In this document: piece after piece, positions 1-8,426 of the stretch | How positions within the stretch are numbered: the first letter of the stretch is position 1 | Layout of the letters: each line of letters starts with the position of its first letter | From: JAXGYX01 sp964487355 | Lineage (GTDB): Bacteria; Bacillota; Clostridia; Saccharofermentanales; Fastidiosipilaceae | Reading direction: 5' to 3' | DNA length: 57,293 nucleotides | Assembly: GCA_964487355.1 (NCBI GenBank) | Contig: CAZAPS010000007.1 | Coordinates: 1-57,293 of the forward strand | Position numbers and translations under genes: made by a program | The notes under the pieces: generated by a model | The model's input: only the letters and a program-made list of their open reading frames with translations | Databases searched by the model: none | What the model was told of the DNA's origin: nothing

Positions 1-1
1 A

Positions 2-592
2 CAAGCCCAAGACTCCATTCGCGAGGAAGCGGAGCGCTGTGGAATGTTCTTTGTAAACAATCGCTGGCTGGGTGGAACATTGACCAACTACTCAACCATT
101 AAGAAACGAGTTGGACGTCTTTACGAGCTGGAGAAGATGCAGCAGGATGGCACATTTGATCTTTTGACAAAAAAAGAAATCGCCAAGTTAAATCTGCAAT
201 ATGAAAAATTGGACAAAAATCTGGGTGGCGTCAAAGAGATGAACGGCCTGCCCGACTGCGTCTTCGTGGTTGATCCGCGCAAGGAGCACATCGCGGTCGC
301 CGAGGCCCGCCGTCTGAAGATCCCCGTGGTCGCGATCGTCGACACCAACTGCGATCCCGATGAGGTGGACTACATCATCCCGGGCAATGACGACGCGATC
401 CGCGCGGTCAAACTGATCGCCGGTGTGATGGCCAACGCCGTTTTGGAAGGCCAGCAAGGTTTGCAGGAGATAAAAGAAGAGGAAGCCGCTGTGGAGCAGC
501 AGATGCTCGAAGAGGCTCAGGCGGACCCCGACGCCAAACCATCCATAGAAGAGGTTGTGGCCGAAGCTGAAACCGCTGAGGAAGAGGCCTAA
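2..592 (+). CDS. rpsB: 30S ribosomal protein S2 (5' end missing)
   Basis: Component of the 30S ribosomal subunit. The frame is open from base 2, so the gene starts outside the window. The visible part begins with residues AQDSIREEAERCG and continues with NNRWLGGTLTN, both typical of S2. Further on it shows VFVVDPRKEHIAVAEA and VDTNCDPDEVDYIIPGNDDA, the conserved S2 core. The C-terminal 40 residues are Glu/Ala rich, a tail that varies in the family. It is followed 100 bp later by tsf, the usual partner in the rpsB-tsf operon. Start and N-terminal third cannot be judged. Confidence 0.97.
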   Translation, partial: QAQDSIREEAERCGMFFVNNRWLGGTLTNYSTIKKRVGRLYELEKMQQDGTFDLLTKKEIAKLNLQYEKLDKNLGGVKEMNGLPDCVFVVDPRKEHIAVAEARRLKIPVVAIVDTNCDPDEVDYIIPGNDDAIRAVKLIAGVMANAVLEGQQGLQEIKEEEAAVEQQMLEEAQADPDAKPSIEEVVAEAETAEEEA

Positions 593-692
593 AGAGCGCC
601 CGACTTGAGTTTTCACTCCGAGGGAAAATATTCAGACAGTTCGACGGCCGTTCTTTAAAATCGACGGTCGTCGTTAATAAAAGGAGATCATT

Positions 693-1343
693 ATGGCAGA
701 AGTACCTATCAAATTAATTAAACAACTAAGAGAGATGACCGGTTCCGGAATGATGGACTGTAAGAAAGCGTTGCTCGAAAACGACAACGACATCGACAAG
801 GCGGTCGCCTGGCTGCGTGAATCCGGTATTTTGCAATCATCGAAAAAAACTTCCCGCGTCGCTTCGGAAGGTGTCGTGCTGTCCTATATCCATGGCGGCG
901 GCAGAGTCGGCGTGTTGATCGAGGTCAACGTCGAGACTGACTTCGCTTCCAAAAACCCTGATTTTCTGCAATTCTCCAAGGATTGTGCCATGCAGGTCGC
1001 AGCGATGAGCCCACGCTGGGTGCGCCGTGAGGAAGTCAAGGATGAGGATCTGGCCGCCGAACGTGAGATCGTGCGCAACGCCGCGCTGAACGAGGGCAAG
1101 CCCGAAAAAATCGTTGACAAGATCGTGGACGGCAAGATGGAGAAGTTCTATGAGGAGAACTGTTTGCTGGATATGCCTTTTGTCAAAGATGACAGCAAGA
1201 CAGTCGGCGATTATCAAAAAGAAATGATCGCCAAGATCGGTGAGAATGTCAGTGTTCGCCGCTTTACCCGCTACGAGGTCGGTGAGGGCATTGAGAAGAA
1301 AGAAGAGGACTTCGCCGCCGAGGTAATGAGTCAGATCAAGTGA
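693..1343 (+). CDS. tsf: Elongation factor Ts
   Basis: Nucleotide exchange factor that regenerates EF-Tu-GTP. The N-terminal UBA-like region has the family signature TGSGMMDCKKAL. The core contains VNVETDFASKNPDF, the EF-Tu contact region. At 216 aa it is the short EF-Ts form, without the longer C-terminal extension of E. coli. The ATG at 693 is preceded by AAGGAG with a good spacing. A strong terminator follows directly, so rpsB-tsf ends as a unit here. Confidence 0.97.
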   Translation: MAEVPIKLIKQLREMTGSGMMDCKKALLENDNDIDKAVAWLRESGILQSSKKTSRVASEGVVLSYIHGGGRVGVLIEVNVETDFASKNPDFLQFSKDCAMQVAAMSPRWVRREEVKDEDLAAEREIVRNAALNEGKPEKIVDKIVDGKMEKFYEENCLLDMPFVKDDSKTVGDYQKEMIAKIGENVSVRRFTRYEVGEGIEKKEEDFAAEVMSQIK

Positions 1344-1361
1344 TTATCACGTAATGAATTG

Positions 1362-1395
1362 GTATCCTTCAACGAATGCTGAAGGATACTTTTTT
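1362..1395 (+). terminator. Rho-independent terminator after tsf
   Basis: A perfect 10-bp stem (1362-1371 with 1380-1389) has an 8-nt loop and is followed by six T. It lies 18 bp after the tsf stop codon. Confidence 0.9.
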
Positions 1396-1468
1396 AATAT
1401 TTTTCCCACAGTGATATTTTACATACAGGTTACATATGACCAATCATGATTAGCAAGGAGGCATATTT

Positions 1469-2176
1469 ATGTCGGACACCGCATTTTCCCGTATTCTTTT
1501 AAAACTATCCGGCGAGGCTTTGGCCGGAGACGACCAGTTTGGTTTAAATAAAAAAGTCCTGCATTCTGTCGGCGAGACCATCTGCAAGGTTGTCAGTCTG
1601 GGAGTTGAAGTGGCAATTGTTGTCGGCGGAGGTAATTTTTGGCGCGGACGTACAAACGAGGACATGGACCGGGTCACCGCCGATCACATCGGCATGCTGG
1701 CGACAACGATGAACTCGCTCGCCTTGTCCGACGCGCTTGAAAAGGCCGGCTGCGTCACCAGGGTGATGAGCGCGATCGAGATGCGTCAAATCGCTGAGAC
1801 CTATATTCGCAAGCGCGCCATCCGGCATTTGGAAAAAGGCCGTGTGGACATATTCGCCTGCGGCACCGGTCATCCATACTTTTCCACCGACACGGCCGCC
1901 GCGCTGCGCGCTGCGGAAATTGGTGCCGATGTTATTTTGAAGGCGACCAAGGTGGATGGTGTCTATGACAAAGACCCGGCCCTTTTTCCGGACGCCGTGA
2001 AATATGACGAGATCTCGCATGATGAGGTCTTATTGAAAAAACTAAATGTGATGGACGCCAACGCGGCCGCGATCTGCAGAGAGAATAAAATCGATATCAT
2101 CGTGTTCAACATGGATGAGACCGACAAAATCTTCCGTGTCGTGCGCGGTGAGAAAATTGGCACACTGGTGAGGTAA
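1469..2176 (+). CDS. pyrH: UMP kinase
   Basis: Phosphorylates UMP to UDP in pyrimidine nucleotide synthesis. The 235-aa protein is an amino-acid-kinase fold. It starts RILLKLSGEALAG, contains VVGGGNFWRG, and has TGHPYFSTDTAAALRA plus KATKVDGVYDKDP, all diagnostic of bacterial PyrH. The ATG at 1469 follows CAAGGAGGC. It sits between tsf and frr as in many bacteria, but a terminator separates it from tsf, so it probably has its own promoter in 1396-1468. Confidence 0.97.
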   Translation: MSDTAFSRILLKLSGEALAGDDQFGLNKKVLHSVGETICKVVSLGVEVAIVVGGGNFWRGRTNEDMDRVTADHIGMLATTMNSLALSDALEKAGCVTRVMSAIEMRQIAETYIRKRAIRHLEKGRVDIFACGTGHPYFSTDTAAALRAAEIGADVILKATKVDGVYDKDPALFPDAVKYDEISHDEVLLKKLNVMDANAAAICRENKIDIIVFNMDETDKIFRVVRGEKIGTLVR

Positions 2177-2243
2177 CGATCGTGCTGATCAATCACCGAG
2201 CTGAACATTTGCCGAAACGAGTGGCGGCTCATACATAACATAA

Positions 2244-2272
2244 TTGAATGAGCCGTTCCTTTTGGATATAAT
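2244..2272 (+). promoter_or_regulatory. Probable sigma-A promoter for frr
   Basis: TTGAAT (2244-2249) and TATAAT (2267-2272) are separated by 17 bp. They lie 58 bp before the frr start. The -35 box overlaps the 3' part of an inverted repeat (CGGCTCAT / ATGAGCCG, about 2225-2255) that may act as a weak pyrH terminator. Confidence 0.65.
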
Positions 2273-2329
2273 ACGATTGTTATTGTCAACAAACTTGCAA
2301 TCATCTTGCAATGTCAGGAGGACAAAAAA

Positions 2330-2899
2330 ATGTCAATCGAAATCAATCAGGACACGCTTGCTCCTTTTGAGGAAAAAATGGAGAAAAGTGTCCAGGCTCT
2401 CCAAAACAATCTCAACGCGATCCGCGCCGGGCGCGCAAATCCTCGTGTGCTGGATCGTATTTTTGTGCCCTATTACGGCACCGACACGCCACTTAACCAA
2501 GTCGCGAACATACAGGTTCCGGAGCCCCGCGTCATCACGCTTACGCCCTGGGATCCGTCGGTTTTGAAGGATCTGGAGAAAGCCATTCAAGCCTCCAACC
2601 TCGGCATCAATCCATCAAATGATGGAAAGATGGTTCGACTTGTCTTTCCGATTTTGACCGAGGAGCGTCGTCGCGACCTGGTCAGGCAAAGTGAAAAGCA
2701 TGGCGAGGAGAGCAAGGTCGGGATCCGCAATGTACGCCGTGAGGCGATCGATCTTTTTAAAGGCTATCTTAAGAAAAAAGAGATTAGCGAAGATCAGCAG
2801 CGCGGCGCCGAGCAGGAAATCCAGAAGTTGACCGACCGGTTCATCGCCGAAGTCGACAAGGCGGTCAAGGAAAAAGAGAAAGATTTGATGGAGCTCTGA
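2330..2899 (+). CDS. frr: Ribosome recycling factor
   Basis: Splits post-termination ribosomes together with EF-G. The 189-aa length is slightly above the usual 185. Conserved parts are RAGRANPRVLD near residue 36-46, VPEPRVITLTPWD, and the C-terminal half IRNVRREAIDLFK. A TTG at 2306 would add eight residues. The ATG at 2330 is preferred because AGGAGGA (2316-2322) lies 7 nt upstream of it and the protein then aligns with the family start. uppS follows after one base. Confidence 0.96.
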   Translation: MSIEINQDTLAPFEEKMEKSVQALQNNLNAIRAGRANPRVLDRIFVPYYGTDTPLNQVANIQVPEPRVITLTPWDPSVLKDLEKAIQASNLGINPSNDGKMVRLVFPILTEERRRDLVRQSEKHGEESKVGIRNVRREAIDLFKGYLKKKEISEDQQRGAEQEIQKLTDRFIAEVDKAVKEKEKDLMEL

Positions 2900-2900
2900 T

Positions 2901-3737
2901 ATGGCGATCTCGTCTTCCGAGCGCGATGGCAACAAGCGCGGACTGCTCGACAGATGGTTCGCCAAAAGCTCACGCAGGCGATTTTCCCGCACGCGCGAAA
3001 GGTCGCCGCTGACCGACGATGAGCTTCGCCTCGTTCCCAAGCACATCGCCATCATTATGGATGGCAATGGCAGGTGGGCTCAAATGCGCGGGATGAGCCG
3101 CAGCTATGGTCATCGCGCCGGCACAGAGAACCTTAAATTGGTGACCGAGGCATGTGGAGAGCTCGGTGTGAAATACTTGACGGTTTACGCCTTTTCAACC
3201 GAAAATTGGAAACGGCCGCAAACTGAAGTTGATGAGTTGATGCGTCTTTTCGTTGAATTTTTTCATCGCTTCGACGATGAGTTGGCCGCGCAAGGTGTCA
3301 GATTGAGGTTTTCCGGCAATTTGGATGTCTTGTCGCAAGAGGTGCGCGCCACCATGAAAGACGCCGAATCAAGCTCCCTGCTCCGCGATAAGATGCAGTT
3401 GATCATCGCGTTCAATTACGGCGGCAGGCAGGAGCTGGTTGACGCTTTCAAGAAAATCGCCACGCGCGTGCGCGCCGGGGAGCTGACGATAGATGAGGTG
3501 GATGAGCAGACAATTTCCGACCATCTTTATTTGCCGGATGTGCCTGATCCGGAATTGATTTTGAGGCCGGGTGGCGAAATGAGATTGTCTAATTTCTTAT
3601 TGTGGGAGGCAGCATACGCGGAGTTTTGGACCAATGAGGTGCTATGGCCGGATTTTGACAAAGCCATGCTCGAAGACGCGATTCGTGATTTCACTCATAG
3701 GGACCGACGCTTTGGTGGAGTAAAAGAATATGAATAA
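2901..3737 (+). CDS. uppS: Isoprenyl (undecaprenyl diphosphate) transferase
   Basis: cis-Prenyltransferase that makes undecaprenyl diphosphate, the lipid carrier for cell-wall precursors. The signature HIAIIMDGNGRWA is present, as are AFSTENWKRP, FNYGGRQEL and LRPGGEMRLSNFLLW; this last motif normally reads RTGGE..RSNF. At 278 aa it is longer than usual (about 250) because of a basic, Arg/Ser-rich N-terminus of about 45 residues before the first motif. The ATG lies one base after the frr stop, so translation may be coupled. It overlaps cdsA by 8 bp. Confidence 0.95.
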   Translation: MAISSSERDGNKRGLLDRWFAKSSRRRFSRTRERSPLTDDELRLVPKHIAIIMDGNGRWAQMRGMSRSYGHRAGTENLKLVTEACGELGVKYLTVYAFSTENWKRPQTEVDELMRLFVEFFHRFDDELAAQGVRLRFSGNLDVLSQEVRATMKDAESSSLLRDKMQLIIAFNYGGRQELVDAFKKIATRVRAGELTIDEVDEQTISDHLYLPDVPDPELILRPGGEMRLSNFLLWEAAYAEFWTNEVLWPDFDKAMLEDAIRDFTHRDRRFGGVKEYE

Positions 3738-4662
3738 ACGAGTGGTTACTGGTATAGTTTTTGCGGTCGCGATGGCGGCCATCGTTGTTCCCTCATTTCG
3801 TTTTCCGGGAATAACCGCGGGGTTCCTATTTATAATCGCCTTTCTTTGTATGATGGAATACGCGCGCGCGCTGTTGCGCAAACACCCGCGAATGTCTTTG
3901 CTGATTACCCTTGGAGGATCATTGATCACGCTCGCCCCGCTTGTGGCATGGCTGCCATATCGGACCTTGCGGGAGGGTTGGAATCTTTTGACGGTTAACG
4001 ACGGCACGATCGACAAATATTGGCGCACGGATTTTATCTGGCTGGTTTTCATCGCCATGGGTGGAATTCTTTTGTTCGCCGTCGTCTATTCTTTTGTTTC
4101 CTTTTCGGCCCAGGTTTTGCGCAAAGGTCCCGAGGTGATTCCGGACACCATGCTTTCTCTTAGCGGCATCCTCTATATCAGCGTTCCTTTCGCGCTCTCG
4201 ATCGTCTTTCTGTTCGCGGTGCCCAATGGCTTTCGCTGGCTGCTCTTGTCTTTCTTTCTGCCCTGGGTGGTCGACATCGCCGCGTATTATTCGGGCACTT
4301 ATTTTGGACGCAAGAAGTTTTTGTCAAAAATCAGTCCCCAAAAAACGGTCGAAGGCTTTTTGGGTGGAATACTTGGCGGCGTGCTGATCAGCCTGTTGTT
4401 TTTCATCATCTTCATGCGCGGACCGGCGCCACTTCAGCCGGGAGCCGGCGTGGTGATCATGTATGGAGTGATCAGTGGTGTGGTCATCGGCATCGTCAGT
4501 CAGATGGGCGACTGGATAGCGTCCGCGATCAAGCGCTACACCGGCCGTAAAGACTTTGGACGATTGCTGCCGGGGCATGGAGGACTGCTGGATCGCTTTG
4601 ACAGCGTCTTGACGACTGTGCCGGCTGTGTTGATTATCGCCATCTTCTATTCGTTGTTTTGA
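3730..4662 (+). CDS. cdsA: Phosphatidate cytidylyltransferase
   Basis: Makes CDP-diacylglycerol from phosphatidate and CTP, the branch point of membrane phospholipid synthesis. The 310-aa protein has several hydrophobic segments. It shows the family region from DIAAYYSGTYFGRKKF through SPQKTVEGFLGG to the C-terminal motif KDFGRLLPGHGGLLDRFDS, which is the CTP_transf_1 signature. The start overlaps the end of uppS, which is the common uppS-cdsA arrangement. A terminator follows 33 bp after the stop codon. Confidence 0.96.
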   Translation: MNKRVVTGIVFAVAMAAIVVPSFRFPGITAGFLFIIAFLCMMEYARALLRKHPRMSLLITLGGSLITLAPLVAWLPYRTLREGWNLLTVNDGTIDKYWRTDFIWLVFIAMGGILLFAVVYSFVSFSAQVLRKGPEVIPDTMLSLSGILYISVPFALSIVFLFAVPNGFRWLLLSFFLPWVVDIAAYYSGTYFGRKKFLSKISPQKTVEGFLGGILGGVLISLLFFIIFMRGPAPLQPGAGVVIMYGVISGVVIGIVSQMGDWIASAIKRYTGRKDFGRLLPGHGGLLDRFDSVLTTVPAVLIIAIFYSLF

Positions 4663-4694
4663 CGACGACAAAACTTTATAAATTGTTCACATCA

Positions 4695-4729
4695 AACTTC
4701 TGTGGCGAGCTTTACCACAGAAGTTTTTT
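4695..4729 (+). terminator. Rho-independent terminator after cdsA
   Basis: An 11-bp perfect stem AACTTCTGTGG / CCACAGAAGTT has a 9-nt loop and a T-run at 4724-4729. It separates frr-uppS-cdsA from dxr-rseP. Confidence 0.9.
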
Positions 4730-4765
4730 GTTAGAATATGAAAGAAAATCAGATGTGAGGTCAAA

Positions 4766-5947
4766 ATGATTAACAGCTTGACAATTTTGGGTTCAACCGG
4801 CTCCATCGGCGTGCAGACGTTGGAGGTGTGCCGTAAATATAATGTCGATGTGGTTGGCCTGGCCGCCGGTCAGAACGTGGCTCGAATGTTGGAACAAATC
4901 ATCGAGTTCAAACCGCAGACGGCTGTGATGGCGCAGGCGCGGGCGGCGGATGAGTTGCGGGTCCAAGTCAACCAACTGGGCTTGAGCACAAGAGTTATAG
5001 GTGGTGAGGAGGCTGTGTCCGACCTTGCCGCCGAGGCTCCGGCCGAAATGGTCATGTGCGCGATGGTCGGCATGGCCGGACTCAAGCCGGTTGTCTCGGC
5101 CTTGCGGGCCGGGCGCCAGATCGCGCTGGCTAACAAAGAGGCCTTGGTCACCGGTGGCAAGCTGGTCATGAATCTGGCGAGAGAGAAGAAGATTTTGATC
5201 CGCCCGGTCGACAGTGAGCACTCGGCCATCTGGCAGTGTCTGACGAGCGGTAGGAAGAAAGAATTGCGTAAAATTTGGCTGACCGCCTCGGGCGGGCCGT
5301 TTCGTGGGCGAACATTGGACCAGATGCGCGCCGTAACCCGTGAAGAGGCGCTCGATCATCCAACTTGGGAAATGGGCGCAAAAATCACAATTGACAGCGC
5401 CACCATGATGAATAAAGGATTGGAAATGATCGAGGCCTGTTGGCTGTTTGACGTCGGACCGCAAAAGATTGATTATCTCGTCCATCCACAAAGCATCATC
5501 CACTCCATGGTCGAATGGCAAGACGGATCGGTGGTCGCGCAATTGGGGCATGCGGATATGAAGTTGCCGATCCAGGTCGCGTTGGCGCACCCGAATCGGC
5601 TGAGTGATCCTGAACGGGTATTTAACCCGTTTGATCCATCTGCCTCCACTTTGACATTCGCCAAGCCGGATCCGGAAAATTTTCCCTGTCTTAGATTGGC
5701 GGGAGAGGCAATGAAGGCCGGGGGATTGATGCCGACCGTGCTCAACGGCTCAAATGAGGTCGCGGTTGCCTCTTTCTTGGAAGGGCGCATATCTTTTGTC
5801 ATGATCCCCGAGCTGATCAAACGGACGATGGACGCCTGCGTCGGCAAATTGTCCGACGACGGTTCACTTGCGGCGATACTCGAGGCGGACAGGTTGGCGC
5901 GACGCGTCGCCGAGCGCCTGTTGTCAGAATTTGAGGGGTTGAAATGA
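4766..5947 (+). CDS. dxr: 1-deoxy-D-xylulose-5-phosphate reductoisomerase
   Basis: Converts DXP to MEP, the committed step of the non-mevalonate isoprenoid pathway. The NADPH site is LGSTGSIGVQTLEV at the N-terminus. The metal and substrate region shows PVDSEHSAIWQCL, followed by LTASGGPFRG and the family block MGAKITIDSATMMNKGLE. HPQSIIHSMVEWQDGS completes the catalytic domain. The length of 393 aa is normal. It overlaps rseP by ATGA, and ispG is two genes on, so two MEP-pathway genes are clustered here. Confidence 0.97.
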   Translation: MINSLTILGSTGSIGVQTLEVCRKYNVDVVGLAAGQNVARMLEQIIEFKPQTAVMAQARAADELRVQVNQLGLSTRVIGGEEAVSDLAAEAPAEMVMCAMVGMAGLKPVVSALRAGRQIALANKEALVTGGKLVMNLAREKKILIRPVDSEHSAIWQCLTSGRKKELRKIWLTASGGPFRGRTLDQMRAVTREEALDHPTWEMGAKITIDSATMMNKGLEMIEACWLFDVGPQKIDYLVHPQSIIHSMVEWQDGSVVAQLGHADMKLPIQVALAHPNRLSDPERVFNPFDPSASTLTFAKPDPENFPCLRLAGEAMKAGGLMPTVLNGSNEVAVASFLEGRISFVMIPELIKRTMDACVGKLSDDGSLAAILEADRLARRVAERLLSEFEGLK

Positions 5948-7266
5948 GCTCATTTTTGGGAATACTTGTAGCTTTGGTTTTGATTGGACTGATCGCCTCT
6001 ATCCATGAGCTGGGTCATTATTTGACCGGGCGGAGGTTGGGGTTCAAAGTCTTGTCCTTCCAAATTTTTGTGGGTCCGACGCTGGTCAGCTGGGAGCGAG
6101 GCGGAATCGAGTACTCAATTCATTTGATTCCTCTGGGCGCAGCGGTCCACTTCGCGGGAGAGTATGAGGTCAAAGACGGCGCTGAAGGTGAGGAAATTGT
6201 GGAGTCAACCGATCCCGCCGCCTTCGGCAACCGACCCAAACTGTCTCGCGCCGCGGTGTTGCTGGCCGGCCCGTTCGCCAACATTCTGACCGGAGTGCTG
6301 GCATTTTCGTTGGCTTTCGCGATCGCCGGACACGCCGTGCCCATTTTGTCCGCCATCCCACCTGATTCACAGGCCGCGGAGGCCGGCCTACTTGAGGGAG
6401 ACCGGATTCTAAGCGTCAACGGCTCAACGGTGGACACCGATCTGGATCTCGCCTCGGGACTGATGTTCAGTGGTCCGATGGACAACACGGTATTGACCAT
6501 CAGACGGGATGGCGAGCAAAAGGAAATGATTTTGCGCCCTCGCAAACTGACCAGGCCGATGATCGGCATCAGTATGAGCGAACTGAGCGAGGGACGGGTT
6601 CAGGTTGTCGAGGTGATGCCCGAGTCCAACCGGGGCGACCCGGTGTTGTCAGTCGGAGACATCATCCTGACAATCGCGGGGACGCCGGTCCGGATCGACA
6701 ACATTTCCGAAGTGTTGGAAAGTCAAGGCGCCGAGCCGTTCAATTTGACTGTCGAGCGAAACGGTCAGGAGACCGAACTTCAGATGCGCGCGACCGAAAT
6801 TGAAACTGTGAACGCCTATGGCCTGACACTCGCCGAGTCCGACAGCGCGCTGACCGCGCTGCCTTACTCCTTTCGGTATGGCTGGTCGGTCCTTAGGATG
6901 ACCGGGCGCTCGCTGGGCAAGCTTTTCGTCGGTGAATTGTCCCCCACAGAGACCTTGTCCGGGCCGGTGGGAATTGTTGGCGTGATTTCCGATGCCGCGA
7001 CTCAGTCCAGTGTCTCTTGGAGCGTAAGGATGCTCAACATAATCAGACTGTTCGCCCTGATCTCTTTGAGCGTGGGCTTCGCCAACCTGCTGCCCATACC
7101 CTTGCTGGATGGAAATCGCCTGTTGTTGATTCTGGTCGAGGCGATCCGAGGCAAAAAATTATCGTACAAGGCGCAATCCGTGATCAGCGCGATCGGCGTG
7201 GCGATGATCCTTGGCCTGTTCGCCCTGGCGCTGTACGCCGACATCTCCCGGTTAATCAACTATTAG
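5944..7266 (+). CDS. rseP: RIP (site-2) metalloprotease RseP/RasP
   Basis: Membrane zinc protease that cleaves substrates inside the bilayer, such as anti-sigma factors and signal-peptide remnants. The zinc motif HELGH is in the first transmembrane helix (residues 21-25). Two PDZ-like regions lie in the middle (around residues 135-200 and 210-285), and the C-terminal membrane part has NLLPIPLLDGNRL, which carries the third zinc ligand. The length of 440 aa fits the two-PDZ form. It overlaps dxr by 4 bp. Its substrate here is unknown, and no sigma/anti-sigma pair is visible in the window. Confidence 0.94.
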   Translation: MSSFLGILVALVLIGLIASIHELGHYLTGRRLGFKVLSFQIFVGPTLVSWERGGIEYSIHLIPLGAAVHFAGEYEVKDGAEGEEIVESTDPAAFGNRPKLSRAAVLLAGPFANILTGVLAFSLAFAIAGHAVPILSAIPPDSQAAEAGLLEGDRILSVNGSTVDTDLDLASGLMFSGPMDNTVLTIRRDGEQKEMILRPRKLTRPMIGISMSELSEGRVQVVEVMPESNRGDPVLSVGDIILTIAGTPVRIDNISEVLESQGAEPFNLTVERNGQETELQMRATEIETVNAYGLTLAESDSALTALPYSFRYGWSVLRMTGRSLGKLFVGELSPTETLSGPVGIVGVISDAATQSSVSWSVRMLNIIRLFALISLSVGFANLLPIPLLDGNRLLLILVEAIRGKKLSYKAQSVISAIGVAMILGLFALALYADISRLINY

Positions 7267-7313
7267 TCCAAAGGCGAGATCGATTCGATCGCCAAACGAT
7301 TTGTGGAGGTCAC

Positions 7314-8399
7314 ATGTCACATTATTTAGGAAAACGCCGCCCATCCCGTGAGTTCATGGTGGGTGGAGTCGGGATTGGAGGGGATCATCCGATCACCGTG
7401 CAATCGATGAACAATACCGACACAAGAGATATTGAATCCACCTTGCGTCAGATTGACGAGTTGGCCGAGGCCGGCTGCGACATCACCCGGGTGGCGATTC
7501 CCGATATGCAGGCCGCTGAGGCGCTGGAATCCATTTGTCGACAATCGCCGCTGCCGGTGGTGGCGGATATTCATTTTGACTATCGCCTGGCTCTCGAAAG
7601 CATCCGGCGGGGAGCGGCAAAGATCCGCATCAATCCGGGCAACATCGGAGGTGAGGAGCGCCTTAGAACGGTGGTGCGGGCGGCAAAAGAAGCGGGTGTC
7701 CCGATTCGAGTCGGAGTGAATTCCGGATCGCTCCAACAAGAACTGATTGACAAGCATCGTGGTGTCACACCGGAGGCGCTTGCCGAAAGCGCGCTGTGGG
7801 CGGCCCGGTTGGTGGAGGATTGCGATTTTAGTGATATTTGTTTATCTTTAAAAGCCAGCGATCCGGTACTGACCATAGCGGCCTACCGACTGATCGCCGA
7901 CCGCTGCGACTATCCCCTGCATCTGGGTGTCACCGAGGCCGGCACGCCCGGAACCGGCACAATACGCTCGGCGGTGGGAATCGGCACATTGCTCGCCGAA
8001 GGCATTGGCGACACGATCAGGGTATCCCTGACCGGCGATCCTGTGGAGGAAATCCGGGCCGGGCGGGCCATTTTGTCATCACTTGGATTGAAGCAAAGTG
8101 GTCCGACGCTCATTTCCTGTCCCACCTGTGGTCGCACCAAGGTTGATTTGATCGCGCTTGCGCAGAAGGTTGAACGCGCGATCTCCAAATTGCCATATAA
8201 TATCAAGGTCGCCGTGATGGGCTGCGCAGTCAACGGACCGGGCGAAGCCCGCGACGCGGATGTCGGTATCGCGGGTGGCGACGGCAAGTATCTGATTTTC
8301 GCCGATGGCAAGCAATTGCGCACAATACCGGAAGAGGACGCCGTTGAGGAACTGTTGCTCACGATTGAGCAGATGCGACAATCCGGTCGCTTCCATTAA
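7314..8399 (+). CDS. ispG: 4-hydroxy-3-methylbut-2-enyl diphosphate synthase (flavodoxin)
   Basis: [4Fe-4S] enzyme that makes HMBPP from MEcPP, the next-to-last step of the MEP pathway. The protein begins MSHYLGKRRPSREFMVGGV and contains ITVQSMNNTDTRD, typical of IspG. The cluster cysteines are in SCPTCGRTKVDL and in MGCAVNGPGEARDADVG. The frame is open far upstream, but the ATG at 7314 has TGGAGGT just before it and gives a normal 361-aa protein. It lies between rseP and polC, as in other Clostridia. Confidence 0.96.
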   Translation: MSHYLGKRRPSREFMVGGVGIGGDHPITVQSMNNTDTRDIESTLRQIDELAEAGCDITRVAIPDMQAAEALESICRQSPLPVVADIHFDYRLALESIRRGAAKIRINPGNIGGEERLRTVVRAAKEAGVPIRVGVNSGSLQQELIDKHRGVTPEALAESALWAARLVEDCDFSDICLSLKASDPVLTIAAYRLIADRCDYPLHLGVTEAGTPGTGTIRSAVGIGTLLAEGIGDTIRVSLTGDPVEEIRAGRAILSSLGLKQSGPTLISCPTCGRTKVDLIALAQKVERAISKLPYNIKVAVMGCAVNGPGEARDADVGIAGGDGKYLIFADGKQLRTIPEEDAVEELLLTIEQMRQSGRFH

Positions 8400-8426
8400 A
8401 CGACAAACAAAACTGATGGAGAATAG

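Noticed and set aside
2306..2329. TTG start for frr adding eight residues
   Set aside because: The added segment contains the ribosome-binding site of the ATG at 2330.
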